Origin: Chlorella sorokiniana
Lineage: Eukaryota; Chlorophyta; Trebouxiophyceae; Chlorellales; Chlorellaceae
Direction of reading: 5' to 3'
Assembly (NCBI GenBank): GCA_025917655.1
Contig: CP084613.1
Location: 4,280,001-4,344,000, forward strand
DNA length: 64,000 bases
Shown: positions 55,824-64,000 of the stretch, in pieces
Position numbering within the stretch: the stretch's first letter is position 1
Layout of the letters: every line of letters begins with the position of its first letter
The notes under the pieces: model-generated
Databases searched by the model: none
Seen by the model: the letters and a program-made list of their open reading frames with translations, nothing else
What the model was told of the DNA's origin: nothing
Made by a program: the position numbers and the translations under genes

Positions 55824-57324
55824 ATGTCGGCAGCCGCCTGGGAGCAGCGTTTGTCGGTTCTGGCGCGCCATATGCTCGATGGCAATGCATGCAATAGTAC
55901 GGCGGATACCGCAACGCTCCAAAGCCAACAGACTGCCGCACGACAATCGGTGTGTGCTCCGTTCGCACTCTACCGGGGTTGTATGTGCCGCTTGTAAACC
56001 TGCGAGATACACCAACTGCATGTACGCCTCCGCAGGCGGTCAGCGGCGCCCTTGTGGTGAGCGCCGAGGTGGCGGCGGCGCTGGCGGCAGGCCGCCCTGT
56101 GGTGGCGCTGGAAAGCACCATCATCAGCCACGGCATGCCCTACCCTCAGAATCTGGAAACTGCACGGGAGGTGGAGGGAGTAGTGCGCGCCCACGGAGCC
56201 GTGCCAGCCACGATTGCAGTACTGGGGGCGTACCACACGTGGGCCTCACCGCTGCGCAGCTCGAGCGGCTGGCTCGCGGCGGCACCGCGGCACGCAAGGT
56301 GTCCCGCCGCGACCTGCCCCACACCGTGGCCCTGCGCATGGACGGCGCCACCACCGTGTCGGCCACCATGCTGCTGGCGGCGCGGGCGGGCATCCCCGTG
56401 TTTGTGACAGGAGGTGGGTGGGCGGCAGCCTGGAGGCAGCTCTTGGCCCAGCTCTTCGCTGCCTGCCGTTCCTCTGACGCTCTGGCCGCCCGGCATGCTT
56501 ACAAAGCACGGGCGAACTCTTGCGGTTTCCAGCACTCGTGCACCAAGCAGCCCATCGCAACTCCCAGCCGACGTGCTGCTGTGGCCCCCAACCGCCCCGT
56601 CTGCTGCATGCATCGGCGGCGTGCACCGCGGCGGCGAGGCCAGCATGGACGTGTCGGCCGACCTGACGGAGCTGGGGCGCACCGCGGTGGCGGTGGTGTG
56701 CGCGGGGCCAAGTCGGTGCTGGACATCCCGCGCACGCTGGAGTTCCTGGAGACGCAGGTGTGGCACTGCTGCTCTTCTTCGCTGGCGCGTTGATGCGCTG
56801 CAAGTGTGTTGAAAAGAGGGGGCTTGGAAATTGCAAAAATGTGGTTGGGGCAGAAGGGGGAGGCAAGGGTGGGGAGGGGTGCTGCCGTTTCAAACCTGTC
56901 CACCGCCGCATCATCATCCCCCAACGCAGGGCGTGTGCGTTGCTGCGTACGGCGCCGACGAGTTCCCCGCCTTCTTCACGCGCCGCTCGGGCTGCGCCGC
57001 GCCGTGCCGCTTCGACACGCCCGCGCAGGTGGCGGCCGCGATCGCCGCCGCGCAGCGCCTCGGCCTGGGCAGCGGCCTGGTGCTGGGCGTGCCCATCCCT
57101 GAGCAGCACGCGGCGGCGGGGGCGGAGGTGGAGGCCGCCATTGCGCAGGCGCTGCAGGAGGCGGAGCAGCGCGGCGTGCGGGCGCCGAGGTGACCCCTTT
57201 CCTGCTGGCGCGGATCAAGGAGCTCACAGGTGGCAAGTCGCTGCAGGCCAACATCGCCCTGGTGAAGAACAACGCGGCGGTGGGGGCCCAGGTCGCGGCG
57301 CAGCTGGCAGCAATGCAACAATGA
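55824..57324 (+). CDS. Pseudouridine-5'-phosphate glycosidase
   Basis: Splits pseudouridine 5'-phosphate into uracil and ribose 5-phosphate, the second step of pseudouridine salvage after a pseudouridine kinase. Exon 1 (55824-55949) joins in frame to 56036: [116 protein letters not shown] and [70 protein letters not shown] and [20 protein letters not shown] follow, then [18 protein letters not shown]. Lys in AKSVLDIP, the Glu in ESTIISHG and the metal/phosphate residues are in place. Single missing bases are inferred at 56224-56228, 56704-56707 and 57180-57182. The intron between GIPVFVTGG and GGVHRG lacks a clean acceptor. No peroxisomal C-terminal tripeptide is seen. Confidence 0.94.
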
Positions 57325-59971
<2,647 letters not shown>

Positions 59972-60541
59972 GCGACGGCATGTGTTCAGCACGCAGCGTG
60001 ACGGGCACTGCTTATGGACACCACTAGAAACAGCGCTCCCTTGCAGCCTTGAACCCCTTCCGGCTGCATCCCTGGTGCCTGGTCTGCTGGGCCCGCTCCC
60101 ATTGCCGCGCATGCCCAGGCGGCGCCAGTCCATTTCATTTGCCCTCCCTGTTTTTGAGCTCCCTTCATGATTTTTTCAGTACTGCTGCCACGTCCACTTT
60201 TGCGCACAGCCAATTGATATCCAACACTTGCTGTGAAGCCCATTATCGCCACACGGCAGGCGCCATGCTTGGCAGCACAAGCTGAGGGTCGGGGTGACCA
60301 CTCAGATGCTGCCTCACCCCGCTCCCATCGCCTATGGGTGAGTGGTTGATCAGTGCTGTTGGTCTCAAAATGGTGAGATTACAGGCCTGCATGACGGGCG
60401 CTGCCAGCATCCCTCGAGCCGCCAGCGTGCGCCACCTTGCCAGTTCGCCGTGATGCTTACTGCAGCCTTTCGTCATCATTACATGGCAGAGGCGCATATA
60501 AAAACTGTTCACTTCGCCCATCTTCACTTTATTCGACTGAC
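59972..60541. promoter_or_regulatory. Intergenic with TATA box for the methyltransferase gene
   Basis: 570 bp without a gene. TATAAAAA at 60497-60504 lies about 38-45 nt before the ATG at 60542, the only textbook TATA position in the window. It implies a very short 5' UTR. Confidence 0.6.
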
Positions 60542-62390
60542 ATGGCCGACACCAAGGAGTCCAGCCAAGAGCATGGCTCGCTGTCCTCGCTCTTCAGCGC
60601 TGTGAGCCAGAGCTACGCTACGTTCAGGCAAGTAACTCATGCCGGTGTCGATCGAGCTGTGAAAAAGTCCGGGTCCTCGCTCTTCGACTGGCTGCAGCAG
60701 CCGGGTGCTGCCGCCGCTGCCGCAGCCGCCACCACAGCTATTCATGCCGGGTCTGCTTTCCCCTCGCAGGCCTCAATACCCTCCACACATCTATCAGCGC
60801 ATTCTGGACTATGCGCAGCTGCCGCGGCTGGGGTTGGCGGTTGACCTGGGCAGCGGCAGCGGGCAGGCCACACGCGCGCTGGCGCAGCGCTTTGACCGGG
60901 TGGTGGGCATCGACGCGTCTGCCGAGCAGCTCAGCCAGGCCGAGCTGCCCAGCAACGTGGAGCTGCGGCAGGGTACAGCAGAGAACACTGGGCTGCCGCC
61001 CTCCAGCGTGGACCTCGTTACTGCCGCTGCCGCGCTGCACTGGTGAGAGCGCTGGACAGGCCATTGATTGTGCTGCGAATGTGCTGCGGCAGCGAAAGCA
61101 ACTTTGCCGCCGCTTCGTCTTGTCGCAGGTTTGACATCCCCGCAGCTTACCGGGAAGCGCGGCGCATCCTGAAGCCTGGGGGCGCCTTTGCTGCCTGGAC
61201 TTATGCGGGCATGGAGGCATGTGCCCGCCGCTGCCTGCCGCCGGAGCCAGCGACGTGCCGATGCCGCCTGCCCCTGCCTCCTGCGGTGCTCACGAACGAT
61301 GATCTGCCGTGCATGCTCCTCCACTGAGTGTTTGGCCCTCGCTCCTGCCCCTCACCTCTTCCCCCTGACCCTCACCCTTCCCCCTGCCCCTCACCCCTCC
61401 CCCTGCCCTCCTCTGTGCGCCCCCGCAGTGCCGCTGGATCCCGGAGCAGCCCGAGGCGGAGCGACTGCGGCGCCAGATCATGTGCGAGGAGTTCTTCCCC
61501 TTCTTCCACCCCCGCTTGCAGGGCCTGCTCACGCGGGGCTACGAGGGCGACGAGCCCAGCAGCAGCGGTGAGGGAGGGGGAGGGGACAATTTGCACGCGG
61601 GGGCGACCAGGGCGTCGAGCCCAGCAGCAGCGGTGGAGGGAGGGGGAAGGGGACAGTGGAGGGTTGCGAGCGTGCGCTGCCCGATGGCGATGATTGGTGG
61701 CGCATGCCTTCACCATGGGGCTCCCAGCTTCCAATCAACCGCCGCCCCCTAGGACATGCTGGTTCTGGGGCAGCTGGGCCTGAGTCCCTGTCCAATCCAA
61801 CAGCCGGGCCTGAGTCCCTGCCCATCCCAACAGCTGTCCTGCCGCCTCCGCCCACGCAGACTTTGCCGAGTCTGAGCGGGTGATCTGTGAGATGGAGGTG
61901 GAACTGACGGTGGCGCAGATGGTGAGATTGAGGCACCTTGCCGTTTGATTGATTTTATGATGCTGCACACTTTGGGGGCCTTCTCCAGTCAGGGTGTGGG
62001 GCGTTTGGGACGGCAGGAGGGGATGCGAATGGATGGCAGCTGGCCTAAGGCCCAGCCCTCGACAGCCGATGCTGCGTGCTGCGATGCAGACGTGGCGAAG
62101 CTGCAGCTGCTGGATGCCATGTCCCTCTTTGCCGCATTTCCAACGGGAGTCCCTGCCACACCCCTTTTTCCGCTCTCTGCACCCTCTTCTGCGCTGCGCA
62201 GATGGGCATGGTGCGCACTTGGTCCGCTTACTCTCCGTATGTGGCGGCGCACGGCGAGGCGGCGACTGCGGAGCGGCTGGAGCGGTACCGTCGGGAGCTG
62301 CTGGCCGCGCTGGGCGTCCCGGACGAGCACACCCCCGTCAGGCAGGCCTGGCCGGTGGATATGGTGCTGGCCCGGGGCCGCGCCCGCTGA
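60542..62390 (+). CDS. SAM-dependent methyltransferase, class I (methyltransferase type 11; yeast Tmt1/Crg1-like)
   Basis: Exon 1 (60542-60627): ADTKESSQEHGSLSSLFSAV then SQSYATFR. It is joined across a GC-AG intron (AG|GCAAGT) to PQYPPHIYQRILDYAQLPRL, GLAVDLGSGSGQATRALAQR (motif I), FDRVVGIDASAEQLSQAEL (acidic loop after strand 2), RQGTAENTGLPPSSVDLVTA (motifs II/III) and AAALHWFDIPAAYREARRIL, then KPGGAFAAWTYA. Later exons give CRWIPEQPEAERLRRQIMCE, EFFPFFHPRLQGLLTRGYEG, ESERVICEMEVELTVAQM, MGMVRTWSAYSPYVAAHGEA and RYRRELLAALGVPD. The AAxHWFD motif and the C-terminal WSxYxxY block are typical of the trans-aconitate methyltransferase-like group. The exact substrate is not predictable. Intron 61565-61850 contains short G/A-rich repeats. 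It ends at 62390. Confidence 0.86.
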
Positions 62391-62692
62391 GCGGCGGCGA
62401 CGGCGACAGCTGAACCGGCGGGCGTGCTTGCGAATTTGATGTAGCCATTTAGTTGATTTCATGTCACTCTCCGACTCTGTCCTCATGGAAGGAAGGCAGC
62501 AGGAAATGCAGCCTGCGTAAGGGGGCCCAGGGGTGACACCGTTTCGCGGCCAACACCCGGAAGCTGAGCTGGCAAGCAGGCGGTGGCGCGGCAGCAGGTC
62601 AACATGTGTGTAGGTTCCGGGTGGGAGATGCACTTTTGGAATTGAGCTGCTGATGTGATCCCGAGTGTCGGGCGGCGCTTTGGCGCCCTGAA
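62391..62692. other. Intergenic: methyltransferase 3' flank and adenosine kinase promoter
   Basis: About 300 bp, no gene and no TATA box seen. Confidence 0.45.

Positions 62693-64000
<1,308 letters not shown>

Noticed and set aside
60437-60844. Continuous plus frame through 60628-60770 instead of the methyltransferase GC-AG intron
   Set aside because: That frame does not connect to PQYPPHIYQRI, whereas splicing at AG|GCAAGT does so exactly and gives the expected SQSYATFRPQYP start of the family.

Overview
The window is nuclear DNA of a photosynthetic eukaryote, most likely a chlorophyte green alga of the Chlorella type. This is an inference from several things: very high GC content, Ala/Gln-rich proteins, genes cut into many short exons by 100-400 bp introns, TGTAA-like 3' signals, and a plant-type gene set (mitochondrial bL20, plant cysteine oxidase-type thiol dioxygenase, a DRP1-like dynamin, a plastid-type SDR). 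There are no rRNA genes, recognisable tRNAs, CRISPR arrays or intact transposons. Long antisense ORFs are everywhere because the DNA is GC-rich, and they are not genes.

Layout. 1-9.9 kb (-): a giant coiled-coil protein gene that runs off the left edge. 10.0-12.1 kb (+): a small membrane protein followed 14 nt later by the snoRNP factor BCD1. 12.35-14.6 kb (-): a short-chain dehydrogenase. 15.2-16.7 kb (+): an unknown zinc-binding basic protein. 17.0-26.0 kb (-): a large SNF2/SHPRH-like ATPase. 26.4-27.9 kb (+): a mitochondrial, possibly frataxin-like protein. 28.3-30.7 kb (-): an F-box/LRR protein. 30.9-32.4 kb (-): tubulin cofactor C. 32.9-33.5 kb (+): DNA polymerase delta subunit 4. 33.7-36.2 kb (-): a CHCH protein followed 36 nt later by a cyclin-D-binding-like protein. 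36.55-37.8 kb (+): an HD-domain hydrolase. 38.2-39.7 kb (-): a CREG-like protein. 40.0-40.6 kb (+): mitochondrial bL20. 40.7-41.5 kb: a duplicated fragment of the dynamin 3' end. 41.8-42.4 kb (-): a small membrane protein. 43.3-49.8 kb (-): a dynamin-related GTPase. 51.2-53.0 kb (-): a thiol dioxygenase. 53.5-55.5 kb (-): RNA 3'-phosphate cyclase. 55.8-57.3 kb (+): pseudouridine-5'-phosphate glycosidase. 57.8-60.0 kb (+): spermidine synthase. 60.5-62.4 kb (+): a SAM methyltransferase. 62.7 kb to the right edge (+): adenosine kinase, partial.

How genes relate. Most are unrelated housekeeping genes, often in divergent pairs with short shared promoters (RTC/PsuG, TBCC/POLD4, CREG/bL20m, coiled-coil/BCD1 unit). 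The right end places three SAM-linked enzymes in one direction: spermidine synthase uses decarboxylated SAM, the methyltransferase uses SAM, and adenosine kinase clears adenosine from SAM turnover. Two loci look like dicistronic units.

Most notable observations: (1) two candidate dicistronic transcripts, each a short ORF with no out-of-frame ATG, followed within 14 or 36 nt by a strong-context ATG; (2) a uniform pattern of single missing bases at short G/C runs in at least fifteen places where conserved protein families fix the true frame, which points to assembly error or a remarkable RNA-level correction; (3) five introns with a GC donor, one flanking an 18-nt microexon in adenosine kinase; (4) a 24-bp perfect palindrome between divergent genes; (5) a segmental copy of the dynamin 3' end; (6) a duplicated splice acceptor 45 nt apart in the SDR gene.
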